The position numbers were made by a program, and so were the translations under genes. The notes below the pieces were generated by a model. That model had not been told where the DNA came from, did no database searches, and saw only the letters and a program-made list of their open reading frames with translations. Positions 45,918 through 54,882 of a stretch of 64,000 bases of DNA are shown here, in pieces. Within the stretch, counting starts at the first letter, position 1, and the number at the start of each line of letters is the position of its first letter. This stretch comes from Pseudomonas asiatica (GTDB lineage: Bacteria > Pseudomonadota > Gammaproteobacteria > Pseudomonadales > Pseudomonadaceae): NCBI RefSeq assembly GCF_009932335.1, contig NZ_BLJF01000001.1, positions 3,410,001 to 3,474,000 of the forward strand, given 5' to 3'.

Positions 45918-47240
45918 TTACTCAGCCGCAGGCTTGCGCTTTTTCAGCGGCGCCAGGCCGTCGGCGCTGGCCAGCGGTGCATTGGCCTTCGGCTTTGCGG
46001 TTGGCTTGCGCTTGGCGGCCGCCTTCTTGTCACCGGTCTTCTTCTCGACCTTTTTCTTCTTGCTGCCAGCCGCCTTGCCCGAGGCCTTGACCTTCTTAGG
46101 CCCGTTGTAGGTGCCCTTCACTTCCTTGATCACCCGGCGCTCGAACTGCTGCTTGAGGTAGCGCTCGATGCTCGACATCAGGTTCCAGTCGTTGTGGGTG
46201 ATCAGCGAGATCGCCAGGCCTTCGCCACCGGCACGGCCGGTACGGCCCACGCGGTGCACGTACTCGTCACCGCTGCGCGGCATGTCGAAGTTGATCACCA
46301 GGTCCAGGCCGTCGATGTCCAGGCCACGGGCCGCAACGTCGGTAGCCACCAGCACCTTGGAGCTGCCCTGCTTGAAGCGGTCCAGGGCCAGCTTGCGGTC
46401 CTTCTGGTCCTTCTCGCCGTGCAGCACGAAGGCCTTCACGTCCTTGGCCACCAGGTGGCCGTAGATGCGGTCGGCCAAGGCGCGGGTGTTGGTGAAGATG
46501 ATCGCCTTGTCGAAGGTTTCGTTGGCCAGCAGCCACTGCACGATCTGCTCTTTGTGCTGGTCGTGGTCGGCGGTGATGATCTGCTGGCGGGTGCCTTCGG
46601 CCAGCTGCGAGACGCTGTTGAGCATCAGGTGCTCTGGGTCTTTCAGCACCTTGCCGATGATGTCGCGCAGGGCCGCACCACCGGTGGTGGCGGAGAACAG
46701 CAGGGTCTGCTGGCGGTTCTCGCACTCCTTGCACAGGCGCTCCATGTCCTCGGCGAAGCCCATGTCGAGCATGCGGTCGGCTTCGTCGAGGATCAGCACC
46801 TGTACGTGGGACAGGTCGAGGTTGCCGGCATTGAGCTGCTCGAGCAGGCGGCCCGGGGTGCCGATCAGCACGTCCGGCACCTTGCGCAGCATGGCGGCCT
46901 GTTCCTTGAAGTCTTCACCGCCGGTAACCAGGCCCGACTTGATGTAGGTGAACTGCGAGAACAGCTGTACCTGCTTGAGGGTCTGCTGGGCCAGCTCACG
47001 GGTCGGCAGCAGGATCAGCGCGCGGATCTCGACGCGGCGTTCGCGCAGGTCGACCAGGCGGTTGAGCAACGGCAGCACGAAGGCCGCGGTCTTGCCGCTG
47101 CCGGTCTGCGCGGTCACGCGCAGGTCACGCCCTTGCAGGGCCAGGGGGATGGCCGCGGCCTGCACCGGGGTTGGCTCGACAAAGTTAAGCTCGGCCACGG
47201 CTTTAAGCAGGCGTTCGTGCAGGGCGAATTGGGAGAACAC
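45918..47240 (-). CDS. DEAD-box ATP-dependent RNA helicase
   Basis: A 440-residue DEAD-box helicase. Q-motif FVEPTPVQAAAIP, Walker A AQTGSGKT, LDEADRMLDMGF, LFSATT and HRVGRTGRAG are all present. The C-terminal 70 residues are Lys/Ala-rich and basic (SKKKKVEKK, AKRKPTAKP), likely RNA-binding. GTG 47240 is preferred because GAGG precedes it and the product begins with the usual FSQFALHERLLKAV; ATG 47279 lacks a ribosome binding site. It may act in ribosome biogenesis or RNA decay. It is divergent from the MscS-family gene. Confidence 0.9.
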   Translation of the reverse strand: MFSQFALHERLLKAVAELNFVEPTPVQAAAIPLALQGRDLRVTAQTGSGKTAAFVLPLLNRLVDLRERRVEIRALILLPTRELAQQTLKQVQLFSQFTYIKSGLVTGGEDFKEQAAMLRKVPDVLIGTPGRLLEQLNAGNLDLSHVQVLILDEADRMLDMGFAEDMERLCKECENRQQTLLFSATTGGAALRDIIGKVLKDPEHLMLNSVSQLAEGTRQQIITADHDQHKEQIVQWLLANETFDKAIIFTNTRALADRIYGHLVAKDVKAFVLHGEKDQKDRKLALDRFKQGSSKVLVATDVAARGLDIDGLDLVINFDMPRSGDEYVHRVGRTGRAGGEGLAISLITHNDWNLMSSIERYLKQQFERRVIKEVKGTYNGPKKVKASGKAAGSKKKKVEKKTGDKKAAAKRKPTAKPKANAPLASADGLAPLKKRKPAAE

Positions 47241-47383
47241 GGAGGTAACCTCAGGCAAGTGCGGAAAATTCAGTTGCATAGGGTAACGTTTTCTGCCGCC
47301 TTAGCCGAATTTCTTTTGGCAACTTTGTCGCCATCCGCGCTCTAATGGCGCTTCGTTTGGCAACAAAGACTGTACGCAAGCCC

Positions 47384-48685
47384 ATGGATATCCAACGAAT
47401 CTGGCGCGACTCCCTCGACCTGTGGGGCACCCTTGACCAACATCCGATGCTGCACGCGGCCATCGGCCTGGCGGTGCTGCTGCTCATTTCCCTGGTCATC
47501 GGCCGCCTGGCACGCTTCCTGGTGTTGCACGGCGCCCGCCTGCTGGCCCGCCAGCCAGCGCTGAAGTGGCTGGACGACCTGCGCAACAACAAGGTTTTCC
47601 ACCGCCTGGCACAGACCACGCCGTCACTGGTGCTGCAGTTCGGCCTGAAACTGGTGCCCGAGCTGTCCGACACTGCCCAGCACTTCCTCGGCAATGTCGC
47701 CCTGGCCTTTACCCTGCTGTTCATGACCATGGCGCTGTCGTGCCTGCTGGATGCCCTGCTCGACATCTACGCCCGCACCGAACACGCCCGCACCCGCTCG
47801 ATCAAGGGTTACGTGCAACTGGCCAAGATGATGCTGTGGATCTTCGCCTCCATCGTCATCGTCGCCACCCTGATCGACCGCTCGCCGCTGTTGCTGCTGT
47901 CGGGCCTGGGCGCCATGTCGGCGGTGCTGCTGTTGGTGTACAAGGACACCCTGCTGTCGTTCGTCGCCAGTGTGCAGCTGACCAGCAACGACATGCTGCA
48001 CGTGGGCGACTGGATCGAAATGCCCCAGGTGGGTGCCGATGGCGATGTGGTGGACATCACCCTGCACACGGTGAAGGTGCAGAACTTCGACAAGACCATT
48101 GTCTCCATCCCCACCTGGCGCCTGATGAGCGAGTCGTTCCGCAACTACCGCGGCATGCAGCAGTCCGGTGGCCGACGCATCAAGCGCAGCCTGTTCATCG
48201 ACGCGGCTGGCGTGCGGTTCCTGACTCGCGAGGAAGAACAGCGCCTGAGCCAGGTCAGCCTTCTGCGCGACTATCTGGCGGGCAAGCGCCAGGAACTGCA
48301 AAGCTGGAACGAAGCCCTGGGGCCAGTGGCCGAGCTGTCGGCCAACCGCCGCAAGCTGACCAACATCGGCACCTTCCGGGCGTTCGCCCTGGCCTACCTG
48401 AAGAACCACCCCAACGTGCACCCGAACATGACCTGCATGGTGCGGCAGATGCAGACCACCGCCGAGGGCGTGCCGCTGGAGATCTACTGCTTTACCACCA
48501 CCACCGTGTGGGCCGATTACGAGCGGATTCAGGGGGATATCTTCGATTATCTGCTGGCGGTGTTGCCGGAGTTTGGCTTGAGCCTGTATCAGCAGCCAAG
48601 TGGCAACGACATGCGGGTGGGGTTGAGCGGGCGTGTATCGCAAGAGCCTGTGCCGCGTCGGCTGGAAGACATGAGCGAGGCTTGA
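47384..48685 (+). CDS. Mechanosensitive channel, YbdG/MscM-like
   Basis: A 433-residue MscS-superfamily protein. Several helices at 20-150 are followed by the pore and beta domain (SGLGAMSAVLLLVYKDTLLSF; NDMLHVGDWIEMP; GADGDVVDITLHTVKV). The pattern, including SGGRRIKRSLFIDAAGVRFL and the C-terminal LEIYCFTTTTVWADYE, fits E. coli YbdG (MscM). It should open under hypo-osmotic stress. ATG 47384 matches the family N-terminus; ATG 47345 would add 13 residues. Confidence 0.9.
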   Translation: MDIQRIWRDSLDLWGTLDQHPMLHAAIGLAVLLLISLVIGRLARFLVLHGARLLARQPALKWLDDLRNNKVFHRLAQTTPSLVLQFGLKLVPELSDTAQHFLGNVALAFTLLFMTMALSCLLDALLDIYARTEHARTRSIKGYVQLAKMMLWIFASIVIVATLIDRSPLLLLSGLGAMSAVLLLVYKDTLLSFVASVQLTSNDMLHVGDWIEMPQVGADGDVVDITLHTVKVQNFDKTIVSIPTWRLMSESFRNYRGMQQSGGRRIKRSLFIDAAGVRFLTREEEQRLSQVSLLRDYLAGKRQELQSWNEALGPVAELSANRRKLTNIGTFRAFALAYLKNHPNVHPNMTCMVRQMQTTAEGVPLEIYCFTTTTVWADYERIQGDIFDYLLAVLPEFGLSLYQQPSGNDMRVGLSGRVSQEPVPRRLEDMSEA

Positions 48686-48691
48686 GATTGC

Positions 48692-48810
48692 CTGGGCTGC
48701 TTCGCAGCCCATCGCCGGCAAGCCAGCTCCCACAGGTACTGCACACGTCTCGAATTTTGCGCGGTGCCTGTGGGAGCTGGCTTGCCGGCGATGGGCCGCA
48801 AAGCGGCCCC
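48692..48810. repeat. REP pair (GTGGGAGCTGGCTTGCCGGCGA type)
   Basis: Inverted arms TCGCCGGCAAGCCAGCTCCC and GGGAGCTGGCTTGCCGGCGA are flanked by GGGCTGC/GCGGCCCC. It lies between convergent mscS-like and NCS1 genes. Confidence 0.9.
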
Positions 48811-48829
48811 TTTCCGTGTCAGGGCCGAG

Positions 48830-50206
48830 TCAGGGGTGCGCATTCATGGTTGTCGAAAGCCGGTTGCTCTCGCGCCCATGGACCATGCAGTACAGCGCAC
48901 CGGCCAGGATCAACCCCATCGCCCAACTGATATCCGCCCCCAGCCACTCGGCCACGAAGCCCGTGTAGAACGACAGTTTCATGAACGGGATGGTACCGAT
49001 GATCGACACGGCGTACACCGCCAGGCTTCGACGATTGAAGCAGCCGTAACGCCCCTTGGAGTCATACAGCGCCCCCACATCATAGTGGCCTCGGCATACC
49101 CAGTAGTAATCCACCAGGTTGATCGCGCTCCATGGGATCAACAGGTACAGCTGGCCGATCAGGATGTCGGCAAAGAACGTATCGAAATTGTATTGGGTGG
49201 CGATGGCGATCAGCGTTGCCGCTGCGGTCAGGCCAGCCATTACCAAGGCCTTGGCCGTCGCGGTCACGCGCCGGATGGTCTTGAAGGCACCAAAGATGGT
49301 GACCGACGACATGTAGGCGCTGTACAGACACAGCACGTTGTACTGGATCACCCCCAGCGCTATCACCGCCAGCGCCAACGGCGCCCACGGGCCGAACAAC
49401 GCGGCAATGGCTGTGGCCGGGTCATGCCCCAGTGCCGACGGCAATGCCACTGCCACCAGCGCGCCCAGTGCCATCATGGCGAAGGAGCCCAGCGCACAAC
49501 CGCAATAGGTGGCCCAGAACGTGGCGCGTGGGTTGACGTTGGCCGGCAGGTAGCGCGAGTAATCGGCTACATAGGGGCCATACCCCAGCGTCCAGGAGGC
49601 CGACTGGGCCACGATCAGGTTGAAGGCGGTGAACGAGAAGCCGGTACTCACTGCCGTCGTGGTTGCCATGTCGCCGGGGTGCAGCAGGATCAGCACCAGG
49701 GCGCCGGCAAAAACCAGTGTGGACAACAGGCTCATCCACGCGCCCAGGCGGTGGATCAGCTCGTAGCCGACAAAGCCGATGACAAAGGTCAGCAAGCCGA
49801 CCACCACGATCGCCTGGTCATCGCTCATGGGCACCAGCGCCTGCAAGGCATTGCGCATCAGCACGCCGCTGGCGGCGAGGAACAGGACTGCGGCCATGAC
49901 CATCACCAGCAGAGGGAGCGCGGCACCATGGACACCGAACTGGGCCCGGCTCTGGATCATCTGTGGCACGCCCAGGTGAGGCCCCTGGGCAGAGTGCGCG
50001 GCCATGAACACGGTACCGATGAGGTTGCCGACCAGCAGGCCCAACAAGGTCCAGCCAAGGCTTAGCCCCGATGCAATGCCCAGGGTGCCGACCATCAGCG
50101 CGGTTATCTGGAAGTTGGAGCTGAACCAGATAGTGAACAATCGTTTAGGCGTGCCATAACGCTCTGCGTGTGGGACAAATTCGATACTTCGCGTTTCTAG
50201 CTTCAC
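48830..50206 (-). CDS. Purine-cytosine permease (NCS1 family)
   Basis: A 458-residue NCS1-type permease with 12 helices. N-terminal FTIWFSSNFQITALMVGTLG and GVPQMIQSRAQFG are typical of the family, as is VDYYWVCRGHYDVGALY. It should import a nucleobase or related cation; the substrate is unknown. The start is GTG with GGGAGACCGGC upstream. It lies 72 bp after the start of an EamA gene on the same strand, so it is probably independent. Confidence 0.88.
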   Translation of the reverse strand: MKLETRSIEFVPHAERYGTPKRLFTIWFSSNFQITALMVGTLGIASGLSLGWTLLGLLVGNLIGTVFMAAHSAQGPHLGVPQMIQSRAQFGVHGAALPLLVMVMAAVLFLAASGVLMRNALQALVPMSDDQAIVVVGLLTFVIGFVGYELIHRLGAWMSLLSTLVFAGALVLILLHPGDMATTTAVSTGFSFTAFNLIVAQSASWTLGYGPYVADYSRYLPANVNPRATFWATYCGCALGSFAMMALGALVAVALPSALGHDPATAIAALFGPWAPLALAVIALGVIQYNVLCLYSAYMSSVTIFGAFKTIRRVTATAKALVMAGLTAAATLIAIATQYNFDTFFADILIGQLYLLIPWSAINLVDYYWVCRGHYDVGALYDSKGRYGCFNRRSLAVYAVSIIGTIPFMKLSFYTGFVAEWLGADISWAMGLILAGALYCMVHGRESNRLSTTMNAHP

Positions 50207-50278
50207 GCCGGTCTCCCGATTTTGTTTCCCTGATTATCGGGTAGGGACCGGCGGAATTTGGGTTCAGTAACGAACGCG

Positions 50279-51160
50279 TCATAGCTGACTGCGCCATGGC
50301 TTGCTTGATAACGTCAGGGTACCCAGGCGGCTCATCCACACCGACGCCAGGATCACCGCCGCGCCGATGAACAGCCTGCCCAATGGCTCGTCCTGGTTCC
50401 AGATCAGCAGATTGAGCAGCAACCCTACCGGCACATGCAGGTTGTTCATCACCGCCAGCGTCCCGCCCGAAACCATGCATGCGCCCTTGTTCCACCAGTA
50501 CAGCCCCAGCGCCGTCGGGCACAGGCCCAGGAACAGCAGCACCAGCCACTGCACATCGGTGGTCGGCAGGTGCTGGGCGTTGCCAAACAGCAGGAAGGCC
50601 GGCAATACCACGATCAACGCGCCCAGGTAGAAGTAGCCAAAGCGCTTGTAGTGCGGCAGGTCGCTGGGGTGGCGTGCGACCAGGTGGCGATAAAGCACCT
50701 GCCCGGCGGCATAGGTGAAGTTGGCCAGTTGCAGCAGCAGGAAGCCGATGAAGAACTCGCCGCTGATGGTATCGAAGCGGATCACTGCAGCACCGGCCAC
50801 CGCCACTAGCGCTGCCACCAGGGCCCAGGGGTTGAAGCGCCGGTTCATGGCGTCTTCGATCAGCGTCACGTGCAACGGCGTGAGAATGGTGAACAGCAGC
50901 ACCTCCGGCACGGTGAGCACGCGAAAGCTCAGGTACAGGCAGACGTAGGTGATGCCGTACTGCAGCGCGCCGATCAGCAGCATCGAGCGCATGAAGCGCG
51001 GCTCGACCTGGCGCCAGCGGGTCAGCGGCAGGAACACCAGGCCAGCCAGCACCACGCGCGCGAGCACGGCAAAGTAGCTGTCGACGTGCCCGGCCAGGTA
51101 CTCGCCGATCAGGCTGAAGGAAAACGCCTGGATCAGCGCGACGATTATCAGGTAGCCCAT
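50279..51160 (-). CDS. EamA family transporter (carboxylate/amino acid/amine type)
   Basis: A 293-residue inner membrane protein with ten helices. N-terminal LIQAFSFSLIGEYLAGHVDSYF and LFTILTPLHVTLIEDAM resemble a group annotated as carboxylate/amino acid/amine transporters. Substrate unknown. ATG 51160 follows GAGAGGCAACC. It is followed by the NCS1 gene on the same strand. Confidence 0.85.
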   Translation of the reverse strand: MGYLIIVALIQAFSFSLIGEYLAGHVDSYFAVLARVVLAGLVFLPLTRWRQVEPRFMRSMLLIGALQYGITYVCLYLSFRVLTVPEVLLFTILTPLHVTLIEDAMNRRFNPWALVAALVAVAGAAVIRFDTISGEFFIGFLLLQLANFTYAAGQVLYRHLVARHPSDLPHYKRFGYFYLGALIVVLPAFLLFGNAQHLPTTDVQWLVLLFLGLCPTALGLYWWNKGACMVSGGTLAVMNNLHVPVGLLLNLLIWNQDEPLGRLFIGAAVILASVWMSRLGTLTLSSKPWRSQL

Positions 51161-51234
51161 GGTTGCCTCTCGTGGATCAAGGCCGCGACCTTAGCGGGTT
51201 GCGGCAAATGAGTTCAACCATGAGGAATGTAAGG

Positions 51235-51346
51235 GCTGTGCCGGCCTCTTCGCAGGCTTGCCCGCTCCCACAGGGATATCACAGTACCTGAGACCTGCGG
51301 TGTACATGTGGGAGCGGGCAAGCCCGCGAAGAGGCCGGCACAGGCA
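51235..51346. repeat. REP pair (GAGCGGGCAAGCCCGCGAAGAGGCC type)
   Basis: Inverted arms CTGTGCCGGCCTCTTCGCAG and CCGCGAAGAGGCCGGCACAG lie between the EamA start side and the azoR terminator. Confidence 0.9.
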
Positions 51347-51363
51347 CCTACAAAATTTCTGGC

Positions 51364-51400
51364 ATAAAAAAGCCCGGCCATGCAGGCCGGGCAGGTACAC
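51364..51400 (-). terminator. azoR intrinsic terminator
   Basis: On the minus strand the stem GCCCGGCC-TGCAT-GGCCGGGC is followed by TTTTTT. It lies about 45 bases after the azoR stop. Confidence 0.92.
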
Positions 51401-51445
51401 CCAAAGGAGCAACAACAGGTGTCAGGGTTGGGAATTCGCTAAGCC

Positions 51446-52045
51446 TCAGGCCACCGCCGCCAGCTTGGCCTTGGCCTGGTTGACGCCCTTCTCGTGGAAG
51501 TCAGCGCTCATGTTCAGGCCTTCGGCATGGATGAAGTCGACATCGTGGATGCCGATGAAGGCCATTACCTGGCGCAGGTACGGTTCCTGGTGGTCGCTGG
51601 TGGCACCGGCGTGGATGCCGCCACGGGCAGTCAGGACGATGGCGCGCTTGCCGGTCAGCAAGCCCTGCGGGCCGGTGGGAGTGTACTTGAAGGTGATGCC
51701 GGCACGCAGCACATGGTCCAGCCAGGCCTTCAGGGTGCTGGGGATGGTGAAGTTGTACATCGGCGCGGCCATCACCAGCACGTCGGCGGCGAGCAGTTCA
51801 TCGGTCAGTTCGTTGGAGCGGGCCAAGGCGTCCAGTTCCGCCGCACTGCGCTGTTCTTCGGGCTTCATCCAGCCACCCAGAAGGTTGGCGTCCAGGTGCG
51901 GCACCGGGTTCACGGCCAGGTCGCGCACACTGATCTGATCGGCCGGGTGGGCGGCCTGCCACTGCTGGATGAAATCACGGGTCAGCTGACGGGAAACGGA
52001 ATCCTGCTGGCGGGCGCTGCTTTCGATGATCAGTACGCGGGACAT
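51446..52045 (-). CDS. azoR: FMN-dependent NADH-azoreductase
   Basis: A 199-residue flavodoxin-like AzoR. N-terminal VLIIESSARQQDSVSRQLT and MAAPMYNFTIPSTLKAWLDHVLRAG bind FMN; TARGGIH is also typical. It reduces azo dyes and quinones with NADH, two electrons at a time, and may protect against quinone stress. ATG follows GGAGGCACCCCA. A LysR gene lies beyond a small secreted protein gene and may regulate it. Confidence 0.93.
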   Translation of the reverse strand: MSRVLIIESSARQQDSVSRQLTRDFIQQWQAAHPADQISVRDLAVNPVPHLDANLLGGWMKPEEQRSAAELDALARSNELTDELLAADVLVMAAPMYNFTIPSTLKAWLDHVLRAGITFKYTPTGPQGLLTGKRAIVLTARGGIHAGATSDHQEPYLRQVMAFIGIHDVDFIHAEGLNMSADFHEKGVNQAKAKLAAVA

Positions 52046-52106
52046 TGGGGTGCCTCCATCGGCAAAAAGGGTTGCGATTCGATGGAGGTGAGATTACGGG
52101 TTGACC

Positions 52107-52150
52107 TATCGATAAAAAAGCGTAAAAAATGGGTTCAATCTATCGATTTA
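52107..52150. promoter_or_regulatory. Repeated CTATCGAT sites upstream of azoR
   Basis: CCTATCGATAAA (52105-) and TCTATCGATTTA (52139-) are about 34 bp apart in the azoR promoter region. They may be half-sites for an LTTR. Confidence 0.4.
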
Positions 52151-52155
52151 TCAGT

Positions 52156-52470
52156 TTATTCTGCACTGCAGTTCAAGGCGATCCGAAGTTTGATGATCTG
52201 TCGGTTGAACTTGGCAGTGACATCGACGCTTTTACCGGCCGGTACGTTCACCCGGCGCACCCTTGGTGCCTCGGGGCCATTGCGGAAGGTCACCTTGCAC
52301 GCGGCCGGTACCTGCCCATAGTTGTTGAGGGTGATGGCGCCAATGTCATAAGCCGTGTCATAGGCGGTGTAGTCGAGCTTTACCCCGGTCAGTTCCTTCT
52401 CAACGTCGATGGGATAAGCCATGGCCCCGAGGGGCAGGCACATCAGTATTGCCGCACAACATTTCTTCAT
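52156..52470 (-). CDS. Small secreted protein, 104 aa, unrecognised
   Basis: A signal peptide (ILMCLPLGAMAYP, cleavage near residue 18) is followed by an 86-residue beta-rich mature part. It contains ITLNNYGQVPAACKVTFRNG and ends in LNCSAE, with two Cys that could pair. It looks like an immunoglobulin-like or pilus-chaperone-like domain, but I recognise no named family. ATG follows CAAGGAGAGCGGCCC. It is divergent from the LysR gene, with 48 bp between. Confidence 0.72.
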   Translation of the reverse strand: MKKCCAAILMCLPLGAMAYPIDVEKELTGVKLDYTAYDTAYDIGAITLNNYGQVPAACKVTFRNGPEAPRVRRVNVPAGKSVDVTAKFNRQIIKLRIALNCSAE

Positions 52471-52518
52471 GGGCCGCTCTCCTTGAAAGAGCGCAGCTTA
52501 GGACAACAGGAGCGAAAG

Positions 52519-53442
52519 ATGAAAGCGCCGCGCGTAACCCTTGACCAGTGGCGAACCCTGCAGGCAGTGGTCGATCACGGCGGGTTTGCCCAGGCCGCCG
52601 AGGCACTGCACCGCTCGCAGTCATCGGTCAGTTACACCGTGGCCCGCATGCAGGAGCAACTGGGCGTGCCGCTGCTGCGTATCGACGGCCGCAAGGCGGT
52701 GCTCACCGAGGCCGGCAGTGTGCTGCTGCGCCGTTCGCGCCACCTGGTCAAACAGGCCAGCCAGCTCGAAGACCTTGCCCACCACATGGAGCAGGGCTGG
52801 GAAGCCGAGGTACGCCTGGTGGTCGATGCCGCCTACCCCAGTGCCCGCCTGGTCCGCGCCCTGGCCGCGTTCATGCCGCAGAGCCGTGGCTGCCGGGTGC
52901 GCCTGCGTGAAGAAGTGCTGTCTGGCGTCGAGGAAGTGATGCACGAAGGCATCGCCGACCTGGCCATCAGCAGCTACAGCATCGGCGGCTACCTGGGCGC
53001 CGAACTGAGCGCGGTAGAGTTCGTCGCTGTCGCCCACCCCGAACACAGCCTGCACCGCCTGGGCCGCGAACTTACCTTCCAGGACCTGGAAAGCCAGTTG
53101 CAGGTGGTAATCCGCGACTCCGGCCGCGCCCAGCCGCGCGATGTCGGCTGGCTGGGTGCCGAGCAACGCTGGACCGTCGGTAGCCTGGGCACTGCTGCTA
53201 CCTTCGTCAGCAGCGGCCTGGGCTTTGCCTGGCTGCCCCGCCACATGATCGAGCGTGAGCTACGCGAAGGCGTGCTCAAGCCGTTGCCGCTGGATCAGGG
53301 TGGCAGCCGCCACCCACTGTTCTACCTTTATTCGAGCAAAGAGAAGACCTTGGGCCCGGCTACGCAGATTCTCATCGACCTGCTGCGCAATTTCGACACC
53401 GCGCCACTGGACGTGCCCTTCGCTGCCCCCCCGCAAGCCTGA
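52519..53442 (+). CDS. LysR-family regulator
   Basis: A 307-residue LTTR. HTH: TLQAVVDHGGFAQAAEALHRSQ and SSVSYTVARMQEQLGVPLL. A hydrolase gene begins 13 bases after its stop, so they may be co-transcribed, and the azoR and small secreted genes lie on the other strand. Effector unknown. ATG follows AGGAGCGAAAG. Confidence 0.88.
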   Translation: MKAPRVTLDQWRTLQAVVDHGGFAQAAEALHRSQSSVSYTVARMQEQLGVPLLRIDGRKAVLTEAGSVLLRRSRHLVKQASQLEDLAHHMEQGWEAEVRLVVDAAYPSARLVRALAAFMPQSRGCRVRLREEVLSGVEEVMHEGIADLAISSYSIGGYLGAELSAVEFVAVAHPEHSLHRLGRELTFQDLESQLQVVIRDSGRAQPRDVGWLGAEQRWTVGSLGTAATFVSSGLGFAWLPRHMIERELREGVLKPLPLDQGGSRHPLFYLYSSKEKTLGPATQILIDLLRNFDTAPLDVPFAAPPQA

Positions 53443-53455
53443 GAGGACCGCGCCC

Positions 53456-54268
53456 ATGGCCTATTTCGAACACGAAGGATGCACACTGCATTACGAGGAA
53501 TACGGCCAGGGCGAACCCCTGGTATTGCTCCATGGCCTGGGCTCCAGCTGCCAGGACTGGGAGCTGCAGGTGCCGGTGCTCAGCCGCCACTACCGGGTAA
53601 TCCTCATGGACATCCGCGGCCACGGCCGCTCCGACAAGCCACGCGACGGCTACCAGATCGCCACCTTCAGTGCCGACCTGCTGGCCCTGCTCGAACACCT
53701 GCACACCGGCCCCGTGCACATCGTCGGCCTGTCCATGGGTGGCATGGTCGCCTTCCAGTTCGCTGTCGACCACCCGCAGTGGCTGCGCAGCCTGTGCATC
53801 GTCAACAGCGCCCCCGAGGTCAAGCGCCGCACTCGCAGTGACTGGGTATGGTGGCTCAAGCGCTGGGGCCTGGCGCGCCTGCTCAGTGTCGAAACGGTCG
53901 GCAAGGGCCTGGCCGAGCGGCTGTTTCCCAAACCGCAGCAGGCCGAACTGCGGCACAAGATGGCCCAGCGCTGGGCACGCAACGACAAGCGTGCGTACCT
54001 CAAGAGTTTCGACGCCATCGTCGACTGGGGCGTGCAGGAACGCATCGGCCAGGTTCACTGTCCTACCCTGGTGATCGCCGCCGACCAGGATTACACCCCG
54101 ATACAACTGAAAGAACGCTACGTCGCCCTGATGCCTCACGCCAGGCTGGTGGTCATCGACGATTCCCGGCACGCTACACCCCTCGACCAACCCGAGGTCT
54201 TCAACCAGACCCTGCTGCAGTTCCTTGCAGCCGCTTCCACCTCTCAAGGATCTTTGAGCCCATGCTGA
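53456..54268 (+). CDS. Alpha/beta hydrolase
   Basis: A 270-residue alpha/beta-hydrolase. Oxyanion region LLHGLGSS, nucleophile Ser93 in GLSMGG, and a catalytic His in SRHATPL near residue 243. The acid is probably the Asp in AADQDYT. It is similar to 3-oxoadipate enol-lactonase-type hydrolases but the substrate is unknown. It overlaps ppiA by 7 bases and follows a LysR gene by 13, so a small operon is likely. ATG follows AGAGGACCGCGCCC. Confidence 0.88.
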   Translation: MAYFEHEGCTLHYEEYGQGEPLVLLHGLGSSCQDWELQVPVLSRHYRVILMDIRGHGRSDKPRDGYQIATFSADLLALLEHLHTGPVHIVGLSMGGMVAFQFAVDHPQWLRSLCIVNSAPEVKRRTRSDWVWWLKRWGLARLLSVETVGKGLAERLFPKPQQAELRHKMAQRWARNDKRAYLKSFDAIVDWGVQERIGQVHCPTLVIAADQDYTPIQLKERYVALMPHARLVVIDDSRHATPLDQPEVFNQTLLQFLAAASTSQGSLSPC

Positions 54269-54819
54269 AAAAACTCCTGCTCACCGCCTGCTCGGTCGCC
54301 TTCGCCACCAGCGTCATGGCCTCCGACAAGACCCCGCACGTACTGCTGGACACCAGCTTCGGCCAGGTCGAAATCGAGCTGAATGCCGAGAAGGCACCGA
54401 TCAGTACCAAGAACTTCCTCGAATACGTCGACAGCGGCTTCTACAACAACACCATCTTCCACCGTGTAATCCCGGGCTTCATGGTCCAGGGCGGCGGCTT
54501 CACCGACCAGATGGTGCAGAAGAACACCCGAGCCCCGATCACCAACGAAGCCGGCAACGGCCTGCAGAACACCCGTGGCACGCTGTCCATGGCCCGTACC
54601 CAGGACCCGGACTCGGCCACCAGCCAGTTCTTCATCAACGTGGCCGACAACGACTTCCTCAACCCTGGGCGTGACCGTGGCTATGCCGTATTCGGCAAGG
54701 TGACCAAGGGCATGGAAGTGGTCGACCAGATCGTCAATTCGCCGACCACCATCAAGAAAGGCATGCGCGATGTACCGGCCGATCCGGTCTACATCAAGTC
54801 GGCCAAACGCATCGACTGA
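54262..54819 (+). CDS. ppiA: Periplasmic peptidyl-prolyl cis-trans isomerase PpiA
   Basis: A 185-residue cyclophilin-type isomerase with a signal peptide ([13 protein letters not shown], cleavage near 20). Motifs [15 protein letters not shown] and [11 protein letters not shown] match PpiA. It folds proline-containing peptide bonds in the periplasm. The start overlaps the hydrolase stop (ATGCTGA), so translation is coupled. The ABC exporter starts 63 bp after its stop. Confidence 0.93.
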   Translation: MLKKLLLTACSVAFATSVMASDKTPHVLLDTSFGQVEIELNAEKAPISTKNFLEYVDSGFYNNTIFHRVIPGFMVQGGGFTDQMVQKNTRAPITNEAGNGLQNTRGTLSMARTQDPDSATSQFFINVADNDFLNPGRDRGYAVFGKVTKGMEVVDQIVNSPTTIKKGMRDVPADPVYIKSAKRID

Positions 54820-54882
54820 CCGCAGGCTTCACAGGGACGTGAAACCGCCTGAGGGTCGGATGAAACAGGAGTGTCGTCACCC

